11,304 bases of DNA from assembly GCA_900553475.1 (NCBI GenBank), contig USEF01000038.1, positions 1-11,304 of the forward strand, written 5' to 3'. Within the stretch, counting starts at the first letter, position 1. Every line of letters begins with the position of its first letter. This document shows, in pieces, positions 1-6,005 of the stretch. The translations under genes were made by a program, and so were the position numbers. Under the pieces are notes generated by a model. The model was not told where the DNA came from, did not search any database, and saw only the letters and a program-made list of their open reading frames with translations. This stretch comes from an uncultured Collinsella sp. (GTDB lineage: Bacteria > Actinomycetota > Coriobacteriia > Coriobacteriales > Coriobacteriaceae).

Positions 1-407
1 CCAGCCCCGGCGCCGGCGCCGCCAACGCCCGAAGCCGCCCGCGCGGCCTCCGAGCGCTTCAGCGCCACGCGGATCCGTGCGAACAGCTCCTCGATCGCAA
101 ACGGCTTGGTCAAGTAGTCGTCGGCGCCGGCATCGAGCCCGGCAACCTTGTCCATCACGGCATCGCGCGCGGTGACCATAATCACCGGCACATCCTTGTG
201 CTTACGGACGCGCCGCAGAACCTCCATGCCGTTGAGCTGCGGCAACAGCACATCGAGCAGAATCAAATCGTAGTCGCGCTCCAGCGCCAGGTCCACGGCG
301 GTGCGGCCGTCGGCGGCGTGCTCCACCTGGTAGCCCTCGTGCTCCAGCTCGAGCGTCACAAAGCGGGCGATTTTTTCCTCGTCCTCTACGATCAGGATCC
401 GTGCCAT
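1..407 (-). CDS. OmpR-family response regulator, receiver domain (partial, cut by window edge)
   Basis: Translating the minus strand from the ATG at 407 gives 135 residues that run off the left edge without a stop. They form a complete receiver (REC) domain opening MARILIVEDEEK. The acidic pocket is E8/D9, the phospho-acceptor is D52 in LILLDVLLP, the switch threonine is T79 in VTA, and the conserved lysine is K101 in LTKPF. Residues 119-135 form an Ala/Gly-rich linker (SEAARAASGVGGAGAG) that would lead into a DNA-binding domain outside the window. The GADDYLTKPF ending is typical of OmpR/PhoB winged-helix regulators, so a DNA-binding response regulator is the likely product; the output domain itself is not seen. 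It lies 18 bases downstream of the DUF4342 gene on the same strand, so the two are probably co-transcribed. The G-rich stretch before the ATG is only a weak ribosome binding site. A sensor kinase would be expected further left. Confidence 0.93.
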   Translation of the reverse strand, partial: MARILIVEDEEKIARFVTLELEHEGYQVEHAADGRTAVDLALERDYDLILLDVLLPQLNGMEVLRRVRKHKDVPVIMVTARDAVMDKVAGLDAGADDYLTKPFAIEELFARIRVALKRSEAARAASGVGGAGAGA

Positions 408-425
408 GCGTGCCCCCGTCTGCGA

Positions 426-962
426 TTACTTGTCGTCGTTCAGATTTTGCTTGATGTCGTCCGCGGCGTCGGCGGCGTGATCCATAAGGTTGTTGATGCT
501 GCCGGGCACGTCACCGTCGCTGTCGATGCGGTAGCGCATGCCAAAGAACAGGCCAATCAGCATCAGCCATATCGTGGCGCCCCAGGCAAACAGCGCGACG
601 ATGGGGATCAGGATGGGAATGTTGAGGATGATCGCGTCGCGGCGCGTGGCGATAAACTTGGTGTCCAGGCTCAGGCGGAAGAGCTTTTTGAGGTACTCCC
701 ACACGCTGTCCATCTTCTTGGAGAAGTCGGTCTTTTCGCTCGACTTTTCGTAGGCGGCCTGCGCGGCGACCATCTCGGCTGAGGGCTCGTCGACCGGCTC
801 GGTGGCGGCGTGCGCCGACGTGGCCTGGGTCTTGCCTTGCGACTCGAGCCAAATGATGGCGTCCAAAACGTTGCCGTCGGCGGCGTCGAGCGCGGTCTTG
901 GCATCGGTGTAGCTCACGTTGCACTTGGTGCGGATGGTTTCAACTTTTTCGAGGTCGTCCAT
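426..962 (-). CDS. UBA-like / DUF4342 domain membrane protein
   Basis: This is a 178-residue protein. Residues 1-42 (MDDLEKVETIRTKCNVSYTDAK onward, to IIWLE) look like the UBA/EF-Ts-type three-helix fold that precedes DUF4342 in bacterial proteins. A charged, Ala/Glu-rich linker runs over about 43-78. Residues 79-146 match the DUF4342 pattern: an amphipathic stretch (SVWEYLKKLFRLSLDTKFIATRRD), then NIPILIPIVALFAWGATIW and a second hydrophobic run to about 142, giving one long or two short membrane segments. The tail (147-178) is acidic and probably cytosolic. The function of DUF4342 is not established, so a role is not claimed. The start at 962 is supported by AAAGGA (969-974), six bases upstream. 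It is probably the first gene of a transcript that continues into the response regulator 18 bases downstream, from a promoter at about 1081-1108. Confidence 0.85.
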   Translation of the reverse strand: MDDLEKVETIRTKCNVSYTDAKTALDAADGNVLDAIIWLESQGKTQATSAHAATEPVDEPSAEMVAAQAAYEKSSEKTDFSKKMDSVWEYLKKLFRLSLDTKFIATRRDAIILNIPILIPIVALFAWGATIWLMLIGLFFGMRYRIDSDGDVPGSINNLMDHAADAADDIKQNLNDDK

Positions 963-1320
963 GACCTGTCCTTTCGTTCGATGGGCGCGACGCCGGGCGA
1001 TCTGCCCGGGCGCGAGCGTTGCGTTCGGCGGCCTGCGTTGCGCGGCGCCGCCCCGCCCTTGGTCGAACTCTATAGTGCAGGTTATAGATTAAGCGATTCT
1101 TGAGCCAAGATTAATGTTGGATGAGTTTTTGGGTAGCGGTGGGAAAAGTATTAGACCTCGATAGCGGGGGATGGGGTGCCGGTGCAAAACGGCGTCAAAG
1201 GTTGGTCGAGCAGGCGGTTTCTCCATTGATGTCCGCACGACATGTGACACTTACCCTGCCGCCCTGCTCTGCCGCGGTGGCATATACCCGAACAGCGACC
1301 CTCTAAGGAGTTCGATACCA
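963..1320. other. Intergenic region (358 bases) between divergent genes
   Basis: No convincing gene is seen here. The left part (about 963-1060) is very GC-rich leader of the minus-strand DUF4342 gene. The AT-richer block at 1060-1160 carries overlapping promoter-like elements on both strands. An open frame continues upstream of the 1321 start as far as 1171, but it lacks a good ribosome binding site there and its residues look non-protein-like. I see no terminator and no recognisable riboswitch fold. Confidence 0.6.
1081..1108 (-). promoter_or_regulatory. Putative sigma70-type promoter for the DUF4342/response-regulator operon
   Basis: On the minus strand, TTGGCT (1103-1108) is followed after 16 bases by TATAAC (1081-1086), a reasonable housekeeping promoter. 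It points at the gene starting at 962 and would leave a leader of about 110 bases. A plus-strand alternative overlaps it: TTGGTC (1059-1064), 18 bases, TATAGA (1083-1088). The block is locally AT-rich within GC-rich surroundings, which supports promoter activity in at least one direction. Confidence 0.45.
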
Positions 1321-1566
1321 ATGAGCGACAACACCAAGCATCTCGCAAAGAAGTGCGTCAAGGACGCGGGGCCGTGCCTCGCGCTGCGCCTTGCCGGCGC
1401 AGCGGTCGCGCTGCTGGCTGTTCTGGGGCCATTCGACGCGCTCCGAAGTGCTAGTTCTCTGCACGTTTGCATGGCCCTTGCCGGCGCCATGATGACCGGC
1501 GGCGTGCTCGATCTGATTTTTTGGGTGCTTGACCCGTTTGGATGGAAGAACGAGGGTAAGCCCTAA
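1321..1566 (+). CDS. Small two-helix membrane protein, unknown function
   Basis: This 81-residue product has a start at 1321 supported by AAGGAG nine bases upstream (about 1306-1311), far better than the in-frame upstream start at 1171. A short basic N-terminus (MSDNTKHLAKKCVKD) is followed by a hydrophobic segment at about 19-37 (CLALRLAGAAVALLAVLGPF) and another at about 48-70 (MALAGAMMTGGVLDLIFWVL), then a polar tail DPFGWKNEGKP. This suggests two membrane-spanning helices with both termini cytoplasmic by the positive-inside rule. I do not recognise the family. The metallophosphoesterase follows 78 bases later on the same strand and could share the transcript, but nothing links the two functionally. 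Confidence 0.65.
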   Translation: MSDNTKHLAKKCVKDAGPCLALRLAGAAVALLAVLGPFDALRSASSLHVCMALAGAMMTGGVLDLIFWVLDPFGWKNEGKP

Positions 1567-1644
1567 GGGATGGAAGGACTGGAACGGTTGGCTTAGTGAT
1601 CGTGCAGAATGTGGGCTAGCGACTTGCAGGGAAGTGGTGATCCG

Positions 1645-2370
1645 ATGACAGTCTATGTGACGGGCGATATTCACGGCGGCGTCGACATGCAAAAGCTGCG
1701 CGACTGGGAGCTTGGGGATAGCCTTGGCAGCGACGACTATCTGATCATCGCCGGCGACTTTGGCTTTCCGTGGGATTTCTCTGCCGAGGAATGCGCCGAT
1801 ATCGCTTGGCTGGAGTCGCGCCCCTATACGTTGCTGTTCGTCGACGGCAACCACGAACGTTTCGATCACTGGGCGGAGCGTCCCATGGAACTGTGGCACG
1901 GCGGCCTGACGCAGCGCCTGTCGGACACCTCGCCCATCCGACGCCTGACGCGCGGCGAGGTTTTTGAGCTCGACGGCTCAACGATCTTTACCATGGGCGG
2001 CGCCACGAGCGTGGATAAGGAATACCGCATTCCGTATTCCAGCTGGTGGCCGCAGGAGCTGCCGGACGAGCGCAACTTTGAGGAGGCGCGGGCAAAGCTC
2101 GAGAGCATGGGCTGGAAGGTCGACTACGTGATCACCCACACCTGCTCTACGCGCATGCTTTCGCCCACGCTTTATCCGGCATCCAGCTGGAATTGCCCCA
2201 CGGTTGATCGACTTACGGCATTTTTCGATGAGCTGGAAGATCGCATGGACTACAAACGCTGGTATTACGGGCATTTTCATCGGGATGCCAACCCGGCCGA
2301 GCGCCATACCGTGCTCTACGACTGCATCGTTCGCTTGGGTGACGAACTCCAGCCCTGGGATGTTGCGTAG
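1645..2370 (+). CDS. Calcineurin-like metallophosphoesterase
   Basis: This 241-residue protein carries the full metal-binding motif set of the calcineurin-like phosphoesterase superfamily, in order: GDIHG (D8, H10), GDFG (D38), GNHE (N69, H70), a later histidine in THT (H165), and GHFH (H210, H212). These residues would bind a two-metal centre that hydrolyses phosphoester bonds in the cytosol. The substrate cannot be read from the sequence; relatives act on phosphoproteins, nucleotides or cyclic nucleotides. There is no signal peptide. An earlier in-frame ATG at 1609 would add twelve residues, but the 1645 start puts the usual beta-strand and GDIHG at the extreme N-terminus and has AGGGAAG (1628-1634) upstream, so I prefer it. 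The stop lies 15 bases from the stop of the converging GluQRS gene, leaving no room for a hairpin terminator between them. Confidence 0.88.
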   Translation: MTVYVTGDIHGGVDMQKLRDWELGDSLGSDDYLIIAGDFGFPWDFSAEECADIAWLESRPYTLLFVDGNHERFDHWAERPMELWHGGLTQRLSDTSPIRRLTRGEVFELDGSTIFTMGGATSVDKEYRIPYSSWWPQELPDERNFEEARAKLESMGWKVDYVITHTCSTRMLSPTLYPASSWNCPTVDRLTAFFDELEDRMDYKRWYYGHFHRDANPAERHTVLYDCIVRLGDELQPWDVA

Positions 2371-2385
2371 AGGCGGGGTGGCTGG

Positions 2386-3405
2386 CTACTCGACCGTTAC
2401 AGTGATGTTCTCGCGGTGCGCACGGATGACATCCCAGCTAAAGTGCTCGACCAGCTGCTCGGCAGAGCGCGGCGTGGTGTCCGGCGTGATGCCCGTTTGT
2501 CCGGCGAGCCATCCCAGCAGCGCCTCGGGCGTGCCAAAGCGCGCGCGTAGCTCGCCTAGGTCCAGATCGCGGTCTCGCTTGGATAGGCGGCGGCCGTCCG
2601 GTGACATGAGCAGCGGGATGTGCGCGTAGTGCGGCGTGGGAAGTCCTAGCAGATGTTGCAGGTAGATTTGGCGGGGCGTGGAGCCAAGCAGGTCGCATCC
2701 GCGCACGACCTCGGTGACGCCCATGGCAGCGTCGTCGACCACCACGGCTAGCTGGTAGGCAAAAACGCCGTCGCTGCGGCGCACCAAAAAGTCGCCGCAC
2801 TCGGTGGCGAGTGCCTCGCATTGGGCTCCGTACGTGCGGTCAACGAATTCGATTACGTCGCCGGCGAGGTCGTCGACGGCGGGCACGCGCAGGCGCGTGG
2901 CGGGAGCGCGCAGGGCACTGCGGCGGGCGACCTCTTCGGCTGAAAGGCCTCGGCAGGCGCCACGGTAGATGGGCGTGCCGTCGCTGGCGTGCGGCGCGCT
3001 TGCGGTGTGGAGCTCGGCGCGCGTGCAAAAGCAGGGATAGATGAGGCCGGCGTCTTGCAGCTGTTGCAGGGCGTCCTCGTACAAGTCCAGGCGATCGTGC
3101 TGGTAGTAGGGGCCTTCGTCCCACTCAAGCCCCAGCCAAGCTAGGTCGTCAATCAATTGGGCGGCAAGTTCCGGGCGCTTGCAGCGATCGTCCAGGTCCT
3201 CGATGCGCAACACGATGCTGCCGCCTTGGCTGCGGGCCGAAAGCCACGCGCACAGGCAACTGAACACGTTGCCCAGGTGCATGCGGCCCGAGGGCGACGG
3301 GGCAAAGCGGCTCACGACGGGCGCGAGGGCGGGGGCGAGCTTGCTGTTGGACGCCGTCGACGTGGCCACGGCGTGTGTTGCTATGTTGCATGCGTTGATA
3401 TCCAT
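2386..3405 (-). CDS. gluQ: Glutamyl-queuosine tRNA(Asp) synthetase (GluQRS)
   Basis: This is a 339-residue class I synthetase catalytic domain without a C-terminal anticodon-binding domain, the hallmark of GluQRS, which attaches glutamate to queuosine-34 of tRNA-Asp instead of to a tRNA 3' end. Visible motifs: RFAPSPSGRMHLGN (33-46, the HIGH-type signature), RIEDLDDR (67-74), a zinc site C125-x-C127 with Y147 and C151 (CFCTRA...YRGAC), VVDDAAMGVTEVVRG (222-236), and the KMSKS-equivalent RRLSKRD (272-278). The family normally starts only a few residues before RFAPSPSG; here about 32 extra residues precede it, low in complexity and rich in Ala/Thr. The start at 3405 has no ribosome binding site, but a -10-like TATACT lies seven bases upstream, suggesting a leaderless message. 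A full-length GluRS is less likely given the length and missing C-terminal domain. Confidence 0.9.
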   Translation of the reverse strand: MDINACNIATHAVATSTASNSKLAPALAPVVSRFAPSPSGRMHLGNVFSCLCAWLSARSQGGSIVLRIEDLDDRCKRPELAAQLIDDLAWLGLEWDEGPYYQHDRLDLYEDALQQLQDAGLIYPCFCTRAELHTASAPHASDGTPIYRGACRGLSAEEVARRSALRAPATRLRVPAVDDLAGDVIEFVDRTYGAQCEALATECGDFLVRRSDGVFAYQLAVVVDDAAMGVTEVVRGCDLLGSTPRQIYLQHLLGLPTPHYAHIPLLMSPDGRRLSKRDRDLDLGELRARFGTPEALLGWLAGQTGITPDTTPRSAEQLVEHFSWDVIRAHRENITVTVE

Positions 3406-3412
3406 GCGGACG

Positions 3413-3418
3413 AGTATA
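3413..3418 (-). promoter_or_regulatory. -10 element giving a probably leaderless GluQRS mRNA
   Basis: On the minus strand, GCTATACTCGTCCGC directly precedes the ATG at 3405. TATACT is a near-perfect -10 hexamer and lies seven bases from the start codon, so transcription would begin at or next to the ATG. No Shine-Dalgarno sequence is present between the two. The region 16-18 bases further upstream is G/C-rich and shows no clear -35, which lowers confidence. Confidence 0.5.
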
Positions 3419-3547
3419 GCGCGGGGTGAGGTGGGGGGCGTCGTCGATGCTCGCGAGTTGCCGAGGCTGCGTGTTGTGCGCGGCGGGCACCGACTCAACA
3501 CCTCGATTACCGCCCCAAGCTCAGCCCCTTCAACCCCTCAAACGACA

Positions 3548-3583
3548 GAAACCCCGGCAGCTCTTCGCAACTGCCGGGGTTTC
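3548..3583. terminator. Strong symmetrical hairpin, possible bidirectional terminator without an adjacent gene end
   Basis: GAAACCCCGGCAG (3548-3560), a ten-base loop, and CTGCCGGGGTTTC (3571-3583) form a perfect 13-bp stem. The outer AAA/TTT pairs give short T runs on both strands: GGGGTTTCC on plus and GGGGTTTCTGTCGTTT on minus. That is the shape of a modest bidirectional terminator. No annotated gene ends nearby in either direction: the next minus-strand stop is that of GluQRS, downstream at 2386, and the last plus-strand stop is at 2370. Confidence 0.55.
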
Positions 3584-3610
3584 CGCGGAAAAGGGGGACA
3601 TGATCCTCAA

Positions 3611-3640
3611 GCGAACGGCAAAGGGGGAAACCGTTTTCGC
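3611..3640. repeat. Imperfect inverted repeat (hairpin)
   Basis: GCGAACGG (3611-3618) pairs with CCGTTTTCGC (3631-3640), leaving a two-base bulge and a 12-base A/G-rich loop. It sits 27 bases after the strong 3548-3583 hairpin, so the two may be parts of one structured element. No T run follows, so it is not a typical terminator. Confidence 0.4.
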
Positions 3641-3757
3641 TCAACTGCTTTATGCCCCTCGCTCGCCGGCTTAATCGGCTCACGCCGCGCCCACACAAAG
3701 CCGCTACACCTGTGACGGAGCTATGAAGTGGTATCTATTGCCGGAGCGGGCTATGCC

Positions 3758-3806
3758 AAGGAGTGTCCCAGATTGCCGGCAGATAAGGAACGTCCCCAGG
3801 TGCCGG
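3758..3806. repeat. Two-copy tandem repeat of a GTCCC-containing intergenic unit
   Basis: Two 22-base units (3758-3779 and 3785-3806; period 27) share the frame AAGGA-NN-GTCCC, then AG, then TGCCGG. The second copy has an extra C after GTCCC and one base fewer in the following spacer. An 8-base palindrome TGCCGGCA (3774-3781) covers the junction. A related pair of units occurs at 5942-5979, after the DUF2207 gene, which suggests a short dispersed intergenic repeat family. Confidence 0.55.
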
Positions 3807-3883
3807 CCGCGGGCGTGACTTTCGTCCCGTTTGTTTGATACTCCGCTGACCTAGATGTTCGTCACATGAACCCGCAAACGTGG

Positions 3884-3889
3884 GACAAT
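3884..3889 (+). promoter_or_regulatory. Weak candidate -10 element for the DUF2207 gene
   Basis: GACAAT (3884-3889) lies 34 bases before the ATG at 3924. The best -35 candidate at 17 bases spacing is GTCACA (3861-3866), a poor match. The translation start is better defined: AAAGGA (3911-3916) precedes the ATG by seven bases. Confidence 0.25.
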
Positions 3890-3923
3890 GACGCTACTGG
3901 TATCACAGACAAAGGATGTGCCT

Positions 3924-5867
3924 ATGAACGCCCCCGTTGCCAAGACCTGTCGGCAGCGCTGCCCGTTTGCGCGATTTGCTTCCATTTGCGCGCTCGTCGC
4001 GTGCGCGCTGCTGCTGTTGCCCGCCGTTGCACGTGCCGACGGGTATTCCATGACCCAAACCTACATCAGTGCCACGGTCGAGGCCGATGGATCGCTGACC
4101 GTTGTCGAGGGGCGCCAGTTTGATTTCGACGACGACATCAACGGCGTGTTTTGGGAGATCAATACGGGTACCAACCAGCAGGGCGGCACGGCGGGCGTTG
4201 ACGTGCTGAGTGTCGAGGAAGAGGACACCGCGTTTAACAAAGTCGATAGCGCGAACAAGGGCGACTCTGGCGTCTATACGGTCGAGCAGACCGGTGACGG
4301 CGTAAGGATTAAGGTGTTCAGCCCCCACGAGAGCGGCGACAGTGCAATCTACTACGTGAGTTATTCCATGACCGGTGCGGTCATGAATTGGGCCGATACC
4401 GCCGAGCTCTACTGGAAGTTCGTGGGTGACGGCTGGTCTGCGGATTCCGATGACGTCGAGATGGAAGTGCGCTTCGCAAATGCCGCTGCCGGGACGGCGG
4501 CCGTCAAGGGTGATAACTTCCGCGCATGGGGCCACGGCCCGCTGACGGGCGATGTATCGCTCGATGCGGACGAACCCATGGTCACCTATACCATTCCCTG
4601 CGTGCATCAGGGCGAATTCGCCGAGGCACGCATCGCCTTCCCTAGCGACTGGGTGCCGCAGCTTGCCGCTTCGGGCGAAGAGCGCATGTCAACGATCCTG
4701 AGCGAAGAGAAGGAATGGGCCGACGAAGCTAACGCTCGCCGCGCTCACGCTCGCATGATTGCCAATGCACTTGCCGTGCTAAGTGTTGTTGCGGCGGTGG
4801 CCTTTACCGGCACAATCGTTATGCTCAAGCTGCGCAAGCGCAAGCCCAAGCCGCTTTTCCAGGACGAGTATTTCCGCGATGTGCCTTCGGCCGACCATCC
4901 CGCCGTGCTTTCGGCCCTCATGAGCTGGAACGAGGTGCCCGATCAGGCATATATCGCCACGCTCATGAAGCTCACTGACGACCGTGTGATCAAGCTGGAG
5001 CAGGCGACCGTGACCAAGGCCAAGAAGGGTCTGTTGGGGCGTGAAAAAGAAGAGCAGACGTATCGCGTGACGGTGAGTGATGCGGGCTGGAAGTCGGCCA
5101 AGGGCATTGACCACATGGTGCTCAAGGTTTTCTTTGCCGGTGCTAAGCCTGACGAGAACGGCGATCGCTCGCGCACGTTCGACGAGCTGCAGCACTACGT
5201 CAAGCAGCACGCTACACCCGTGGGCGACAAGCTCGAGGACTATCAGAACACCGTTAAGGGCAAGCTGGCCGATAGCGAGTACGTTGCCTCGGACGGCATT
5301 GTTGCAATGGTGTTTTGCCTGGTTCTTGGTATCCTGATTGCCTTTGTTCCTGTGGGATCCATCTTCTTTACCGATGGCGCACAGGCGAACATTACCGCCG
5401 CGGTTATCTCGGTGCCGATTGTGCTGGTGGGTATCGGCGTGGGCCTTACGTTCCGCCGCTTTACGCCGGAGGGCGCCGAGGTGGCGGCTCGCTGCAAGGC
5501 GCTTAAGCATTGGCTCGAGGACTTCACGCGTCTAAAGGAAGCCGTCCCCGGCGATCTGGTCCTGTGGAATAAACTTCTGGTGATGGGTGCGGCGCTTGGC
5601 GTTTCGAAGGAAGTCCTGCGTCAGCTTGCCGAGGCTGTTCCTCCCGAGGTGCGCGAGGCCGACGGTTTCTACGACAATTATCCCTGCTACTGGTGGTACT
5701 ACCATCACTACGGAAACCAGTCCCCGCTCGATTCGTTCGATGACGTGTATCACGAGAGCATCCGTGAGCTGGCTTCGAGTTCCGATAGCTCGAGCGGCGG
5801 CGGTGGCGGCGGCTTCTCGGGCGGCGGAGGCGGCGGCGTCGGCGGAGGCGGCGGCGGAACGTTCTAG
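3924..5867 (+). CDS. DUF2207-family secreted/membrane protein with poly-glycine tail
   Basis: This 647-residue protein fits the DUF2207 (YciQ-like) predicted membrane protein family. A signal peptide covers residues 1-38 (basic start, then ASICALVACALLLLPAVARA, with likely cleavage after ARA). An extracellular beta-rich domain runs to about 270 and includes the typical GVFWEINTGT and MTGAVMNWADTAELYWKFVGDGW. A membrane helix at about 280-301 is followed by RKRKPKP, which places the next part inside. A cytosolic domain of about 302-455 leads to two further helices (about 459-478 and 489-509). A second soluble region (to about 600) contains a WLEDFTRL motif. The C-terminus has three Gly6 blocks (625-630, 633-638, 640-645). 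The family's biochemical role is unknown. The start at 3924, with AAAGGA seven bases upstream, gives a clean signal peptide; an in-frame ATG at 3888 does not. A terminator follows the gene, which appears monocistronic. Confidence 0.88.
   Translation: MNAPVAKTCRQRCPFARFASICALVACALLLLPAVARADGYSMTQTYISATVEADGSLTVVEGRQFDFDDDINGVFWEINTGTNQQGGTAGVDVLSVEEEDTAFNKVDSANKGDSGVYTVEQTGDGVRIKVFSPHESGDSAIYYVSYSMTGAVMNWADTAELYWKFVGDGWSADSDDVEMEVRFANAAAGTAAVKGDNFRAWGHGPLTGDVSLDADEPMVTYTIPCVHQGEFAEARIAFPSDWVPQLAASGEERMSTILSEEKEWADEANARRAHARMIANALAVLSVVAAVAFTGTIVMLKLRKRKPKPLFQDEYFRDVPSADHPAVLSALMSWNEVPDQAYIATLMKLTDDRVIKLEQATVTKAKKGLLGREKEEQTYRVTVSDAGWKSAKGIDHMVLKVFFAGAKPDENGDRSRTFDELQHYVKQHATPVGDKLEDYQNTVKGKLADSEYVASDGIVAMVFCLVLGILIAFVPVGSIFFTDGAQANITAAVISVPIVLVGIGVGLTFRRFTPEGAEVAARCKALKHWLEDFTRLKEAVPGDLVLWNKLLVMGAALGVSKEVLRQLAEAVPPEVREADGFYDNYPCYWWYYHHYGNQSPLDSFDDVYHESIRELASSSDSSSGGGGGGFSGGGGGGVGGGGGGTF
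5796..5861 (+). repeat. Glycine-codon low-complexity repeat in the DUF2207 gene
   Basis: GGN codons, mostly GGC, encode G6-FS-G6-V-G6 before the final TF and stop. Glycine-rich ends are common in this family, often near SGGGGGG-type tails. Nearly identical triplets make the tract prone to replication slippage in whole codons, so its length may vary between strains. Confidence 0.8.
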
Positions 5868-5882
5868 CGCGCTCTGATTTTT

Positions 5883-5928
5883 GGGATGGATCTTCTCCGG
5901 CGACTGCCGACGGATCCATCCCATTTTT
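5883..5928 (+). terminator. Intrinsic terminator of the DUF2207 gene
   Basis: GGGATGGATC (5883-5892) pairs perfectly with GATCCATCCC (5913-5922) over a 20-base loop that can pair further (TCGGC-type inner stem), followed by ATTTTTAT. It starts 15 bases after the stop at 5867. The T run is on the plus strand only, so it probably does not serve the converging GNAT gene. Confidence 0.85.
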
Positions 5929-5941
5929 ATGCGCTACCTAC

Positions 5942-5979
5942 GAAGGCTGTCCCCAGCGACTAATCACTGGGAACATCCC
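5942..5979. repeat. GTCCC-type intergenic repeat with inverted-repeat arms
   Basis: TGTCCCCAG (5948-5956) and CTGGGAACA (5967-5975) are inverted repeats with one mismatch and a ten-base loop. The stretch also contains two direct units, GGCTGTCCCC and GGAACATCCC, related to GGAGTGTCCC and GGAACGTCCC at 3758-3806. It lies between the converging DUF2207 and GNAT genes. No T run follows on the minus strand, so a terminator role for the GNAT gene is doubtful. Confidence 0.45.
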
Positions 5980-6005
5980 TAAATGACTAGGTATGACTGC
6001 TGGGT

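Larger units (their letters stand above)
3406..3923. other. Intergenic region (518 bases) with hairpins and repeats
   Basis: The gap separates the divergent GluQRS and DUF2207 genes. It holds the GluQRS promoter at its left edge, a perfect 13-bp hairpin (3548-3583), a second hairpin (3611-3640), a tandem pair of related 22-base units (3758-3806) and the presumed DUF2207 promoter and leader. Open frames of 60-80 codons cross the hairpins but have no ribosome binding sites and read as Pro/Arg/Ala-rich noise, so I call no gene. A small RNA is possible but unproven. Confidence 0.6.

Noticed and set aside
198..782. 194-codon open frame on the plus strand over the left-edge genes
   Set aside because: It overlaps the antisense of the response regulator, which has all receiver-domain residues, and of the DUF4342 gene. 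It has no ribosome binding site and no recognisable domain.
1303..1899. 198-codon minus-strand open frame across the small membrane protein and phosphoesterase start
   Set aside because: It overlaps two better-supported plus-strand genes with ribosome binding sites and, for the phosphoesterase, intact metal-binding motifs.
3426..3674. 82-codon plus-strand open frame in the large intergenic gap
   Set aside because: It crosses the perfect 13-bp hairpin, lacks a ribosome binding site and has a Pro/Arg/Ala-rich, non-protein-like translation.
3903..5510. Two long minus-strand open frames (about 234 and 243 codons) inside the DUF2207 gene
   Set aside because: They are antisense shadows of a gene with a clear signal peptide, membrane helices and terminator. 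Their translations are His/Arg/Ala-rich without structure.
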